A stretch of DNA of 64,000 nucleotides, taken from positions 1,116,001-1,180,000 of the forward strand of contig CAVSNU010000003.1 in assembly GCA_963729445.1 (NCBI GenBank), written 5' to 3'. The position numbers and the translations under genes were made by a program. Below, one piece after another: positions 26,693 to 35,144 of the stretch. Position 1 is the first letter of the stretch. Each line of letters starts with the position of its first letter. This DNA comes from JACCZH01 sp963729445. GTDB taxonomy: Bacteria; Chloroflexota; Chloroflexia; Thermomicrobiales; CFX8. Below the pieces are notes generated by a model. That model searched no databases, was not told where the DNA came from, and saw only the letters and a program-made list of their open reading frames with translations.

Positions 26693-28036
26693 GTGGTGAA
26701 TTCTACCGTGCAGATTCGAACGATCCTCTGGGCTGTTGCCCTCGTTGCGCTCGTGCTGGCGGGCTGCGCCGGCGACGACGAACCGACGTCCACGCCGGGT
26801 GCCACTCCCGCGGAGATAGGCGCTGTGGAGCCGCCGCCGAGCGAGACAGGCGCAGATGAACCGGCCGACGGCCCTACGCCAACGAGCGCACGCGTGGCAG
26901 AGGAGACTCCAACCTCCAACCCGGACGCGGAACAGGAGGCGACGGCAGACCCCACCAGTGTCGATACTGCCAGCCTTGACGAGGTAGAGGTCGAGCTACA
27001 GGAAGTCGCGGACGGACTGAGCCAACCGGTCAAGGTTGTCTCAGCCTACGACGGCAATGGCCGGCTCTTCGTTGTGGAAAAGGGCGGCACGATCAGGATC
27101 GTGCTCAACGGCGAGCTCAACGCCGAGCCATTCCTGGACATCAGTGAGCGCGTCGGTTCAGAGGGGTCAGAGCAGGGGCTACTCGGGCTCGCCTTCCATC
27201 CGGACTTTCCCGAGACAAGCGAGTTCTTCGTCAACTACACCGACGTCAACGGCAATACCGTCATCTCACGTTTTACGGTTGATGGTGACACCGCCAACGC
27301 CGGTAGCGAAGAGGTGCTCCTGATGCTCGATCAACCGGCCTCCAACCACAACGGCGGCCACCTGCTCTTTGGCCCGGACGGTTACCTCTACATTGGGACG
27401 GGCGACGGCGGCGGTTCTGGTGACCAGTTCGGCAACGCCCAGAACGGCCAGAGCTTGCTGGGCAAGATGCTCAGGATCGATGTCGACAGCGCCGACCCGT
27501 ATGGCATCCCCGGGGACAACCCGTTCGTTGGCAACGACGACGTCCGCGACGAGATCTGGGCGATTGGGCTGCGCAATCCCTGGCGCTATGATTTCGACGC
27601 CGCGACCGGCGACCTCTACATCGCCGATGTGGGTCAGAACATGATTGAAGAAGTAAACGTCCAACCTGGCGCTAGTCCGGGGGGCGAGAACTACGGCTGG
27701 CCGATCCTGGAAGGTACCGCGTGCTTCGAGGCGAGTGAGTGCGACCAGACGGGTCTGGTCCTGCCGGTGACGGAATACACCCATGCCCAGGGCTGCTCGA
27801 TCACCGGCGGGAACGTCTATCGGGGCACCCGCTACCCACAGATGGCCGGGATCTACTTCTTCAGTGATTTCTGCTCCGGCAACCTCTGGGGACTCGTGCA
27901 GGCGAACGGTGAATGGCAAACGCGCCTGCTGCTTGAGACCGGCTACGCCGTCTCGTCCTTTGGTGAGGACGAGGCCGGTGAGATCTACCTGGTCGACATG
28001 AGCTCGGGAACGCTGTACACGCTCGTCGCGGTCTAA
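26693..28036 (+). CDS. PQQ-type glucose/sorbosone dehydrogenase lipoprotein
   Basis: This 447-residue exported protein has a lipobox (LVLAGC, Cys about 25), then about 75 residues of low-complexity Thr/Pro/Glu linker, then a six-bladed propeller of the GSDH family. Signatures are FVVEKGGTIRIVL, GLLGLAFHPDFPET, NHNGGHLLFGPDGYLYIGTGDGGG and WAIGLRNPWRYDFD. These hold the PQQ- and calcium-binding residues of soluble glucose dehydrogenase homologues, although many members have other substrates. The start could be GTG 26693, 26696 or 26708. It stands alone. Confidence 0.88.
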   Translation: MVNSTVQIRTILWAVALVALVLAGCAGDDEPTSTPGATPAEIGAVEPPPSETGADEPADGPTPTSARVAEETPTSNPDAEQEATADPTSVDTASLDEVEVELQEVADGLSQPVKVVSAYDGNGRLFVVEKGGTIRIVLNGELNAEPFLDISERVGSEGSEQGLLGLAFHPDFPETSEFFVNYTDVNGNTVISRFTVDGDTANAGSEEVLLMLDQPASNHNGGHLLFGPDGYLYIGTGDGGGSGDQFGNAQNGQSLLGKMLRIDVDSADPYGIPGDNPFVGNDDVRDEIWAIGLRNPWRYDFDAATGDLYIADVGQNMIEEVNVQPGASPGGENYGWPILEGTACFEASECDQTGLVLPVTEYTHAQGCSITGGNVYRGTRYPQMAGIYFFSDFCSGNLWGLVQANGEWQTRLLLETGYAVSSFGEDEAGEIYLVDMSSGTLYTLVAV

Positions 28037-28160
28037 GCGGGTATCTGAGATAGCGATCTCCGATGACACGGACCGGTTGCACAGATATTCCCTGCTTTGG
28101 ACGTTTGCGCCTACAATCGCCTTGAGAACTCGTCGACAAATAGACAGGGAGCGAGACAGC

Positions 28161-29258
28161 ATGGCCCAGACGACGCCACAGATCTACTACCCCGGCTCGG
28201 GGACGAATTGGGAGCGCAAACGGCCCGCAGATCTCGGGATGGATTCCGCAATGCTCCAGGAGGCGATTGACTTCGCCAACGCGCACGAAGCGCCGGAGTC
28301 GCGCGATATTCCCAACACCCTGGGCACCGACCCGATCAACGACCACCCATACAACGAGATCATCGGCCCCACCAAGGAACGCACCGGCGTCAACGGCGTC
28401 ATCGTCCGGCATGGCTACATCGCCGGCGAGTGGGGCGACACCGAGCGGGTGGATATGACCTTCAGTGTGGCCAAGAGCTACGTCTCCACGATGGCTGGGC
28501 TGGCGTTCGACAAGGGTCTGATTCGCGACGTGCACGATCTGGTCAAAGACTACGTGGACGACGGCGGCTTCGATTCTCCACACAACGCCAAGATCACCTG
28601 GCAACACCTGCTGCAACAGTCCAGCGAGTGGGAGGGCGTGCTCTGGGACAAGCCGGATCTGGCAGACCGGCGACGCGGTCGCGACCGCGAGCTGAACGAC
28701 CCGGGCACCTTCTACGAGTACAACGATGTACGGGTGAACCGGCTGGCGTTGAGTGTGCTGCAGGTACTGCGCGAACCCCTCCCAGAGGTGTTGAAGCGCG
28801 AGATCATGGACCCTATCGGCGCGTCGGACACCTGGCAGTGGCACGGCTATCGCAACTCCTATGTCACGATCGATGGGCGCGAGATGCAATCGGTGAGTGG
28901 CGGCGGCCATTGGGGCGGCGGCGTCTGGGCGAGCTCGTTCGACCACGCCCGTTTCGGCTATCTGTTCCTGCGCCGGGGCAACTGGGCGGGCCGGCAGCTC
29001 ATCAGCGAACGCTGGATTGAGATGGCCACCACGCCTTCTGAGCAGGAACCTACCTACGGCTACATGTGGTGGGTGAACCCGGAGCACAAGCTCTTCCCGA
29101 GCGCGCCGGAGACAAGCTTCTTCGCAGTTGGCAAGGGGACCAACCTGATCTGGGTCGATCCAGAGCATGACCTGACGGTTGTCATCCGCTGGATAAGCCG
29201 CGAGCACGCAGACGGCTTCATCCAGAGGGTGCTCGCTGCCGTCAATACACCAGCCTGA
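28161..29258 (+). CDS. Beta-lactamase-family serine hydrolase
   Basis: This 365-residue protein of the class C/esterase fold has the catalytic SxxK motif at Ser102-Lys105 (MTFSVAKSYVST), a YEYNDVRVN block for the Tyr-x-Asn motif near residue 192, and a GGGHWGGGVWAS glycine-rich segment replacing the KTG strand region. ATG 28161 follows GGGAG. I see no signal peptide, so it is probably cytoplasmic, unlike true beta-lactamases. Substrate unknown: related proteins include esterases and 6-aminohexanoate-dimer hydrolases. A repeat island follows. Confidence 0.85.
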   Translation: MAQTTPQIYYPGSGTNWERKRPADLGMDSAMLQEAIDFANAHEAPESRDIPNTLGTDPINDHPYNEIIGPTKERTGVNGVIVRHGYIAGEWGDTERVDMTFSVAKSYVSTMAGLAFDKGLIRDVHDLVKDYVDDGGFDSPHNAKITWQHLLQQSSEWEGVLWDKPDLADRRRGRDRELNDPGTFYEYNDVRVNRLALSVLQVLREPLPEVLKREIMDPIGASDTWQWHGYRNSYVTIDGREMQSVSGGGHWGGGVWASSFDHARFGYLFLRRGNWAGRQLISERWIEMATTPSEQEPTYGYMWWVNPEHKLFPSAPETSFFAVGKGTNLIWVDPEHDLTVVIRWISREHADGFIQRVLAAVNTPA

Positions 29259-29375
29259 TGCCAGGCGTGGCAATCGCATGGTGGTAATGCTGGACGTGTC
29301 CTGCTTGATCCGCGGTGTCTGACTGGTCATTCTGAGCGCAACGGTGGAGATCGTCGAGTGACCGGGGCTTCACCG

Positions 29376-29526
29376 GTCACCCTGGGTGTTCATCAGTCAT
29401 CCTGAGCGTTCATCACTCATCCTGAGCGCCAGCGAGTCATCCTTGAGCGCCCGATAGTCAGCCTGAGCGTATTCGTCACCCTGAGCGCCTAATCAGTCAC
29501 CCAAGGCGTTTATCAGTCATCCTGAG
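29376..29526. repeat. Degenerate tandem repeat, ~20-bp unit, eight copies
   Basis: Units resembling TCAGTCATCCTGAGCG start near 29376, 29396, 29416, 29435, 29457, 29475, 29495 and 29516. Spacing is 18-22 bases and the sequences drift between copies. The core is the outer end of the long hairpin family. It ends directly in the left terminus of the MITE-like element at 29525. Confidence 0.75.
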
Positions 29527-29676
29527 TACTGGACCACAGGGGAGTTGTCACGATTCGGGGTTCCTACCTGTCCGTAGGGGAGGAGCTCGTCTCCTCCCGC
29601 CTCGAGCGGACCGGGGTTTCGGGAGGAGACGAGCTCCTCCCCTACGAAGGTGACACCATCATCGTGGTCCACTACT
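29525..29676. repeat. MITE-like element, second full copy
   Basis: The left end 29525-29546 (AGTACTGGACCAC…) and right end 29664-29676 (GTGGTCCACTACT) are inverted. The inner 23-base arms at 29577-29599 and 29620-29642 are identical to those at 7588 and 7631. The left half matches the first copy closely; the segment before the right end differs. Confidence 0.82.
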
Positions 29677-29750
29677 GAGCGCAAGCGAAGGATCTCTGCG
29701 TTCAACGCCTCGGCAATCAAGCAAGAGATCCTTCCTTGCGTCAGGATGAC
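29675..29750. repeat. Long hairpin repeat, 'GTCATCCTGAG' family
   Basis: The left arm 29675-29697 (GAAGGATCTCT) and right arm 29724-29750 (AGAGATCCTTCCTTGCG then TCAGGATGAC) almost repeat the copy at 8-82, including the trailing GATCAAACGCAGGATGAC. It abuts the MITE-like element directly. Confidence 0.75.
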
Positions 29751-29778
29751 GATCAAACGCAGGATGACGATCAAGCCC

Positions 29779-29857
29779 AGGACTGGCCCACCGGGCAGCT
29801 GTCACGCTCCCGGGTTCCGCCCGTCGGGGGTGACTTCATCATCGTGGTCGAGTACTC
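29779..29857. repeat. Decayed, shortened MITE-like copy
   Basis: The left end near 29779 (AGGACTGGCCCACCGGGCAG) and right end (CATCATCGTGGTCGAGTACT to 29857) resemble the termini of the full elements, but the central hairpin is missing. Confidence 0.55.
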
Positions 29858-30271
29858 AGGGTGACTATCAGGCGCTCACGATGACTATCAAGGGGTGCAG
29901 GGTGACCAATGCTGCTCAGCGGGTGTTGGTGGTCCGTGGTCGTTCCTCCTTGACTTGGCCCTCGCGAGTTCCGTAGGGGAGGAGCTCGTCTCCTCCCTGC
30001 CTCGGCTGTCGTGAGTTCGGGAGGGTCAAGCCCCCTACCGGTGGAGCGGAGTCTTCAAGAGACCGGTCAGAGGCCGCTGAGCGCCGATGTGAGGAATTTC
30101 AACTTTGCGGAGGATCAGGCGGCCTTCAATGAGCGCATGCAGAGCTCTTGGGCCCCTCGTCGCTTTCATCGCAAAATCTTCATCTTAAAATCTACTCATA
30201 TACCAATCGTGCCCCTCCTTGATGTGATACCGTGATTGTGGGTGGAACTACGTTAAGAAAGGAATTCGCCC
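29858..30271. other. Intergenic tail of the repeat island and cold-shock leader
   Basis: It contains loose GGTGACTATCA repeats (29858-29910) and a half MITE hairpin at about 29968-29995 (GGGGAGGAGCTCGTCTCCTC). An AT-richer stretch at 30170-30235 probably holds the promoter and long leader of the cold-shock gene. I see no gene here. Confidence 0.4.
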
Positions 30272-30499
30272 ATGGCGACTGGAATCATCAAGACGATTCG
30301 CGAGGACAAAGGTTTTGGCTTCATCGAGCCCGAAGGCACCTCTGGACGCAACGACCTCTTCTTTCACCGCAGCGCGGTGGAAGGTGGCGCCTTCGAGATG
30401 CTCCGCGAGGGGCAGCGGGTGAGCTTCGATGAGGAGCCCGACCCACGCGACCCGAGCCGACGGCGCGCCGTGCGCGTCACCCCCCTCGACGAGATGTAG
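30272..30499 (+). CDS. Cold-shock domain protein, copy 1
   Basis: This 75-residue single cold-shock domain has RNP-1-like KGFGFIEP and RNP-2-like DLFFHRSAV, so it binds single-stranded RNA or DNA. AAAGGA precedes the ATG. It is about 88% identical to the copy 560 bases downstream. Basic Arg-rich residues (DPSRRRAVRV) close the domain. Confidence 0.92.
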   Translation: MATGIIKTIREDKGFGFIEPEGTSGRNDLFFHRSAVEGGAFEMLREGQRVSFDEEPDPRDPSRRRAVRVTPLDEM

Positions 30500-30648
30500 T
30501 AATGAGGTACAGGTAAAATCCCACATAACAATCACATAACTCCATGATCTCTCGTCGCGATTGAAGAGGTCTTTCGAGTCATCGAAACGGTCGCGATGTC
30601 GCTCACGTGGCGTTCTCGCAGACAAGCTCCCGGCGCAATCTACTCCAC

Positions 30649-30690
30649 TCAACGCTCCGCGGACACCTCGACGAACTCAGCACGACCGAT
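30649..30690 (-). pseudogene. Orphan C-terminal tail of the FAD oxidoreductase gene
   Basis: Read on the minus strand, this segment ends EVSAER then stop, against EASAER then stop at the end of the intact gene at 31200. It is what the cold-shock duplication copied from its convergent neighbour. The match fades within about 40 bases. Confidence 0.6.
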
Positions 30691-30831
30691 CATGAAACAA
30701 ACTGACAATCCGTCAATCTTTGGTATTCACGCCGATTATCGGCGCGGAGATGCCATCGTTGACGACTTATTACACTCCGCCTCGTGGTACATTCAATGCA
30801 GGTGGAACGACGATCAGAAAGGACCCCGCCC

Positions 30832-31062
30832 GTGGCGACTGGAACAATTAAGACGATTCGCGATGACAAAGGCTTTGGCTTCATCGAGCCCGAAGGCACC
30901 TCTGGACGCAACGACCTCTTCTTTCACCGCAGCGCGGTGGAAGGCGACGGCTTCGAGATGCTCCGCGAGGGCCAGCAGGTGAGCTTCGACGAAGAGCCCG
31001 ACCCACGCGACCCGAGCCGACGGCGCGCCGTGCGCGTCACCCCCGCCGACGACAACATGTAG
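30832..31062 (+). CDS. Cold-shock domain protein, copy 2
   Basis: This 76-residue cold-shock domain is near-identical to copy 1 (differences near residues 5, 11, 39-40, 49 and the last five). It starts at GTG 30832 where copy 1 has ATG, with AGAAAGGA upstream. It is convergent with the FAD oxidoreductase gene. Separate leaders could give the two copies different temperature control. Confidence 0.92.
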   Translation: MATGTIKTIRDDKGFGFIEPEGTSGRNDLFFHRSAVEGDGFEMLREGQQVSFDEEPDPRDPSRRRAVRVTPADDNM

Positions 31063-31199
31063 TCTCGCGGTCCAGATCGGTTTGAATCTGTAACAGACTA
31101 TGACCTCTCAAGGCGAGAAGAGGTCTTCGAGTGAAGAATGGACTGTGAGTCCGCCAGGCTGGCGAACTCGCAGTCCCGGCCCGGCGCAATCTACTCCAC

Positions 31200-32411
31200 T
31201 CAACGCTCCGCGGACGCCTCGACAGCCTCATCTCGTTCGGTCCTGAACAGATCCTCGAACTGTGTCACGCCACCGTACTCTAACCCGAGAATTCGGGCGA
31301 GGCCGTCGGGCGTGCTGAGTTCGCGACCGAACACTTCGGCCTGGCTGGCGCTCATGTGCCGGTCGGGCCGGACCATTATCCGGGCCATCCGGCTGCCTGT
31401 CAGGGTGCATGCGCGTACGCGCTCTGCATAGCGGTGCAGCGCCTCTCCTGTTACACCGTTGGCTAGCTCCGCGGCAAGATCCTCCGCCTCCAGTAGCGCA
31501 TCGCTGATGCCACGCGCGACAATCGGGTTTTTCTGATGCGCGGCGTCCCCCACGAGCGTCCAGCCATCACCTGCGGCAGTACGGTAATAACCACGTACCC
31601 CCGCAATGCCGTAGACCGGCGAGGCTAGCTCCGCGCCTGCCAGCATCTCCGCGACACAGGAGTGCTTCTTGACCCCTCGGAGATAGTTCTCGCGGTGATT
31701 CGCCTTGAACTCCTGATAATCCTCATCAAAGGCGCCGTAGATCACCATGCGCAAACCGTTGCTCGTCAGCATCGTGGCCACGGTGTCGGTCTCGGTTTCG
31801 GATTGGGTGAGGGAGAGCGGGTCAGGTTCGGATGAGCCGGAGAAGTACCCGTAGTACCAGTACCGCCCGGGCTCCACAACGTCATCTTCGGTCGCGCCGG
31901 ATGTCTTGGCGACGATCGAGTCGCGGCCGTCCGCGCCGATGACGAGGTCGGCGGTGACGAGTCGCTCACCCGCGGCAGTTGACAAACGTGCCCCAGATAC
32001 TCGCCCATCAGTCCAGGAGAGTCCGACGCAGCGTGTCCGATCGAGGGCATCGACGCCCTGTGTAGAGCCTGCGGTTTCGAACAGGATGCCGTCAAGATCG
32101 TGCCGGCGAACGCAGAGAAAGTAATCGATCCCCTGGTAGGGCGTCAGGCGTGTTTCCAACGTATCCCTCCCGCGGCACAACCTGAAATGGTGCGCAGGCG
32201 GAGCACCAGTCGCCAGAGCGCGGTCGAGCACGCCTAACCGCGCCAGGGTGGCGATGCCATCCGGCCAGAGCACGTGCGTCGAGAGCGTGTCAGACGGCAT
32301 ACTCTGCCGCTCGACCAGCAGCACCCGATACCCCGCCCGGCCTAAACCAATCGCGGCAGCGCTCCCGGCGCAACGGCCGCCCACAATGATGATGTCGTAG
32401 TGGTCGCTCAT
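31200..32411 (-). CDS. FAD-dependent oxidoreductase (geranylgeranyl reductase/hydroxylase type)
   Basis: This 403-residue flavoprotein has an N-terminal Rossmann motif YDIIIVGGRCAGSAAAIGL, a DLVIGADGRDS motif near residue 160 and a TLVGDAAHQKNPIVARGISDAL motif near residue 285, as in group A flavin monooxygenases and geranylgeranyl reductases. I chose ATG 32411 (MSDHYDIII). The substrate is unknown, and no isoprenoid or aromatic pathway gene is beside it. The 3' end of this gene was copied in the cold-shock duplication. Confidence 0.86.
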   Translation of the reverse strand: MSDHYDIIIVGGRCAGSAAAIGLGRAGYRVLLVERQSMPSDTLSTHVLWPDGIATLARLGVLDRALATGAPPAHHFRLCRGRDTLETRLTPYQGIDYFLCVRRHDLDGILFETAGSTQGVDALDRTRCVGLSWTDGRVSGARLSTAAGERLVTADLVIGADGRDSIVAKTSGATEDDVVEPGRYWYYGYFSGSSEPDPLSLTQSETETDTVATMLTSNGLRMVIYGAFDEDYQEFKANHRENYLRGVKKHSCVAEMLAGAELASPVYGIAGVRGYYRTAAGDGWTLVGDAAHQKNPIVARGISDALLEAEDLAAELANGVTGEALHRYAERVRACTLTGSRMARIMVRPDRHMSASQAEVFGRELSTPDGLARILGLEYGGVTQFEDLFRTERDEAVEASAER

Positions 32412-32498
32412 GCGACATCCGTTCATGTTAGAAAGAGCCCTCGCCGCGGCCTGTCCCAGGCGCGAACGCGAGGTGTTGAGGGTGAGAGCCTGTCCCGT

Positions 32499-34163
32499 TC
32501 ACCGCCGAACCAGACCCAGCACCCGCGCCTGGATCAACCGTGCCTCGTCAACCTGGAAATAGAGCAACCCGCCGGCATAGACGGCCGCGCCAAGCGCGAC
32601 TGGGACGCCCAGAATAACTGCATCACGCACGAGCACCAACCAGCTTGTGCCGGCTTCCGGCAACGCAACCGACAGCAGCAGGGCCGCCGCGCCGGCCAGA
32701 AGCGCCATCACCGTGCCGACGCCCAGACAGACTCGCAGTGTTCTTGCAAACTCACCCCCGTCGAAGGGCTGCCGCTCGCCATCCGGCCCCTTCGTGAGTA
32801 GCCGCCGGATCAACACCACCATCACGATCGCGTGGAAGACAAACTGCGCCGAGTTGGCGCCCACCAGCCCGGCCATTCTTCCATTCTCGCTCGACGCGAT
32901 ACGGACCAGCGACAGCGCGAAGAGAAAATACACGCCGACGGCCAGCACACCAACGATCTGCGGCGTGCGCGTGTTTTGACGGGCGTAATAGGCAAAAATC
33001 AACACCTGATCGAACGCCGCGAAGAGTGTTCCTGGAAGATACGCCAGGAGCGCGACCCAGATCGCGATCGCGCCCGCTTCGTCAGTCGCGCCGTGAAAGA
33101 AAAGCAACCGTACCGCGGGCCAGGAGAGCGCCAGTAAGCCGAACGCCGCGGGTACCACCAGCACCGTCACCATCTTCAGGCCGCGCGCCAGCGTCTGGCG
33201 GTACGCAGCTTCGTCTCCACTGGAGAAGTGTCGCGAGAGTGTCGGCAGCGCCGCCAGCGAGATTGCCGCCGCCACCAGACCCAGGATCATCTGGTTCATG
33301 GCTGTGGCGTAGCGCATGGCTCCCAGGGCGTTCTCGCCAATACCCCAGGCCAGGTTGCGATCGAACGCCAGCGCAGCCGCATTTACCAGCAGGCCGAGGA
33401 AGATCGGCAAGTAGAGCCACAGAATGCGCCGGATGGCCGGGTGCCGAAACTCGAAGTTGGGACGCGGCAACGCATCCCGCAGCCCGGGGAGCTGGATGGC
33501 GATCAACAGCGCGGCACCCAGCACGATTCCCAGAACGATTGAGCGCACGTTGAGCGCGGTATGGCCCAGTGCCAGCGTCACCGTCACAATGGCCAGATTG
33601 CGGAGCGAGAGCGAGAGGGCGGGACGGGTGAAGCGTTGCAGCGAGTACAGCGTGGCCATCAGGACCGTCGAGATTGAGAGCATGAAGACCGCCGGCAGGA
33701 TGAGCCGCACCAGCTGGACTGTCAGCTCGACCGTATCGGCGCCCTTGGCTTCCTCGCCACCGCCGAATTCCGTCATCAGGGCCACCACCTGGGGCGCAAA
33801 GAACTCTAACAGGACAATGATCGCGCCCACGACGATCACCGTCAGCGTCAGGAGCGCCCCGGTGATGCGCTTGAGCTCTTCGCGCTGGTGCAGAGCGGCG
33901 TACTGGCTCAGGACGGGAATGAGCGCCGCCTGCATCATGCCGCTCATGACCAGGTCGAAGAGCATGGTGTGGATGTTGTCGGCGATCGTGAACGCGGCCA
34001 TCTCGTCACTCACTCCGAAGAGGTACGAGTTGACCTGTTCGCGAACCAGGCCGAGGACGCGGGACAGCACGGTCCCCGCCATCAAGAGCATGGCGGCGGT
34101 ACCGATCCCCTGTGCGTTGCTGGATTCCGTCTCTGACGTCACAGGGCTCGGGGTCGGCCTCAC
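32499..34163 (-). CDS. murJ: MurJ-type lipid II flippase
   Basis: This 554-residue membrane protein of the MOP superfamily has about 14 hydrophobic segments. The first segment reads LLMAGTVLSRVLGLVREQVNSYLFG, the MurJ N-terminal signature, and the following ADNIHTMLFDLVMSGMMQAALIPVLSQ segment is also typical. It flips peptidoglycan lipid II or a related glycan precursor. Its ATG overlaps the stop of the RfaE2-type gene by four bases, so it is translated with it. Confidence 0.92.
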   Translation of the reverse strand: MRPTPSPVTSETESSNAQGIGTAAMLLMAGTVLSRVLGLVREQVNSYLFGVSDEMAAFTIADNIHTMLFDLVMSGMMQAALIPVLSQYAALHQREELKRITGALLTLTVIVVGAIIVLLEFFAPQVVALMTEFGGGEEAKGADTVELTVQLVRLILPAVFMLSISTVLMATLYSLQRFTRPALSLSLRNLAIVTVTLALGHTALNVRSIVLGIVLGAALLIAIQLPGLRDALPRPNFEFRHPAIRRILWLYLPIFLGLLVNAAALAFDRNLAWGIGENALGAMRYATAMNQMILGLVAAAISLAALPTLSRHFSSGDEAAYRQTLARGLKMVTVLVVPAAFGLLALSWPAVRLLFFHGATDEAGAIAIWVALLAYLPGTLFAAFDQVLIFAYYARQNTRTPQIVGVLAVGVYFLFALSLVRIASSENGRMAGLVGANSAQFVFHAIVMVVLIRRLLTKGPDGERQPFDGGEFARTLRVCLGVGTVMALLAGAAALLLSVALPEAGTSWLVLVRDAVILGVPVALGAAVYAGGLLYFQVDEARLIQARVLGLVRR

Positions 34164-34648
34164 CGGACCGGTCTTCCCTCACGAATGGCGGTCAGGATGT
34201 CCGTGGTGGAGCGGCCCACGACGAGGGGCAGGATGACCGTCTCGCCTCCAAGCTCACGCACGATCTCCGCCTCGGGTAGATCTGCCCCGCCTGGGGCGTA
34301 GTCGCCGCCCTTCACATACACGTCAGGCCGCAGCAGGCGGATGCAGCGTTCGGCCGTTGGCTCGCTGAAAATAGTCGCGTAGGCGACGCTGCCCAGGCCG
34401 GCCAGTAGCTCAGCGCGTTCGGCTTGAGGAAGGATGGGACGCGCGGGTCCCTTGCGCTCGGTCGTCATCCGGTCGTCATTGACACCGACCACGAGGACGT
34501 CACCGAGCTTCGCGGCGGCTTTCAGATAGCGTAGATGGCCGACGTGCAGCAGATCAAAGTGTCCGTTGGTGAACACAATCCGCGAGCCTTCAGAGCGCAG
34601 CTCATCGCCAAGCTGCGCCAACCGGTCAACGGCGATAACCACGCCCAT
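34160..34648 (-). CDS. rfaE2: Heptose-1-phosphate adenylyltransferase (RfaE2/HldE C-terminal type)
   Basis: This 162-residue nucleotidyltransferase adds AMP to D-glycero-beta-D-manno-heptose 1-phosphate. The cytidylyltransferase-fold signature HxGH is in FTNGHFDLLHVGHLRYL near residue 30, and VYVKGGDYAP and TDILTAIR complete the family. It is a separate protein here, where many Gram-negatives fuse it to the kinase. It is the first gene of a pair with murJ. The kinase partner RfaE1 lies upstream on the same strand, separated by a 500-base repeat island. Confidence 0.9.
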   Translation of the reverse strand: MGVVIAVDRLAQLGDELRSEGSRIVFTNGHFDLLHVGHLRYLKAAAKLGDVLVVGVNDDRMTTERKGPARPILPQAERAELLAGLGSVAYATIFSEPTAERCIRLLRPDVYVKGGDYAPGGADLPEAEIVRELGGETVILPLVVGRSTTDILTAIREGRPVR

Positions 34649-34773
34649 GTCAATCTATCCCCTGATCATCCAAGCACAATATATGCGCTCGCTCTCTGCC
34701 TGGCACGTTCACGACCGCCAATCAAGCTCAATTATGGGAGCGTCCAACTCAATCCGCTATTCGCAAGGATCAC

Positions 34774-35051
34774 TTTCGTACGGGCGTCATTCATTGCGCC
34801 CCATGCGCATCAAGTTAAGGACGGCCTGGACAGAGCATGTGGTTCGGATCGTCATCCTGAGGCAACGAAGGATCTCTGGTTTACCCATTTAAAAGCCCAA
34901 TCAGAGATCCTTCGTTGCCTCAGGATGACCGGAATAGGCCGTTGTCCTTCCTGAATTGGCTTAACTTGATGCGTACGGGCGTAATTTATTGCGCCCTCTC
35001 CAACGCCACGAGCAGCCAGGCAGGGGCGCAATGAATTACGCCCGTACGCAG
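34774..35051. repeat. Composite repeat island between heptose genes
   Basis: It contains a half palindrome (34774-34800), a segment CGCATCAAGTTAAG, the perfect 28-bp hairpin 34851-34929, then CTTAACTTGATGCG (inverse of the first segment) and a full GCGCAAT palindrome element (34971-35050). The outer pieces enclose the inner hairpin like nested insertions. The GGCC…TTGTCCTTCCTGAATTGG piece (34937-34962) recurs inverted at about 55027-55050. No gene lies in the 34649-35144 gap. Confidence 0.78.
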
Positions 35052-35144
35052 TTGAGGAGCACTTCCCGTGCTCGGATCAAGTTGTCACATTCCATCATCG
35101 CGCCGCTACGGAGACGGCGAGGAATGCAGATACACGCCAGCGCG

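Larger units (their letters stand above)
30272..31225. repeat. Tandem duplication carrying the cold-shock gene
   Basis: Two units with an offset of about 551-560 bases each contain AAGGA-rich leader, cold-shock gene, a GAAGAGGTCTT segment, and a shared end segment. That end segment (30629-30674, again at 31180-31225) is nearly identical in both copies. In the second copy it is the 3' end of the oxidoreductase gene; in the first it is an orphan. Confidence 0.75.

Noticed and set aside
27861..29330. 489-codon minus-strand ORF opposite the serine hydrolase
   Set aside because: It is antisense to the hydrolase with its SxxK motif in the real frame, and its own translation shows no domain.
29376..29526. 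CRISPR array
   Set aside because: Units are degenerate and contiguous at about 20 bases with no unique spacers, and no cas gene is present.
30011..30235. 74-codon ORF upstream of the first cold-shock gene
   Set aside because: It starts in repeat DNA, has no ribosome site and shows no recognisable sequence.
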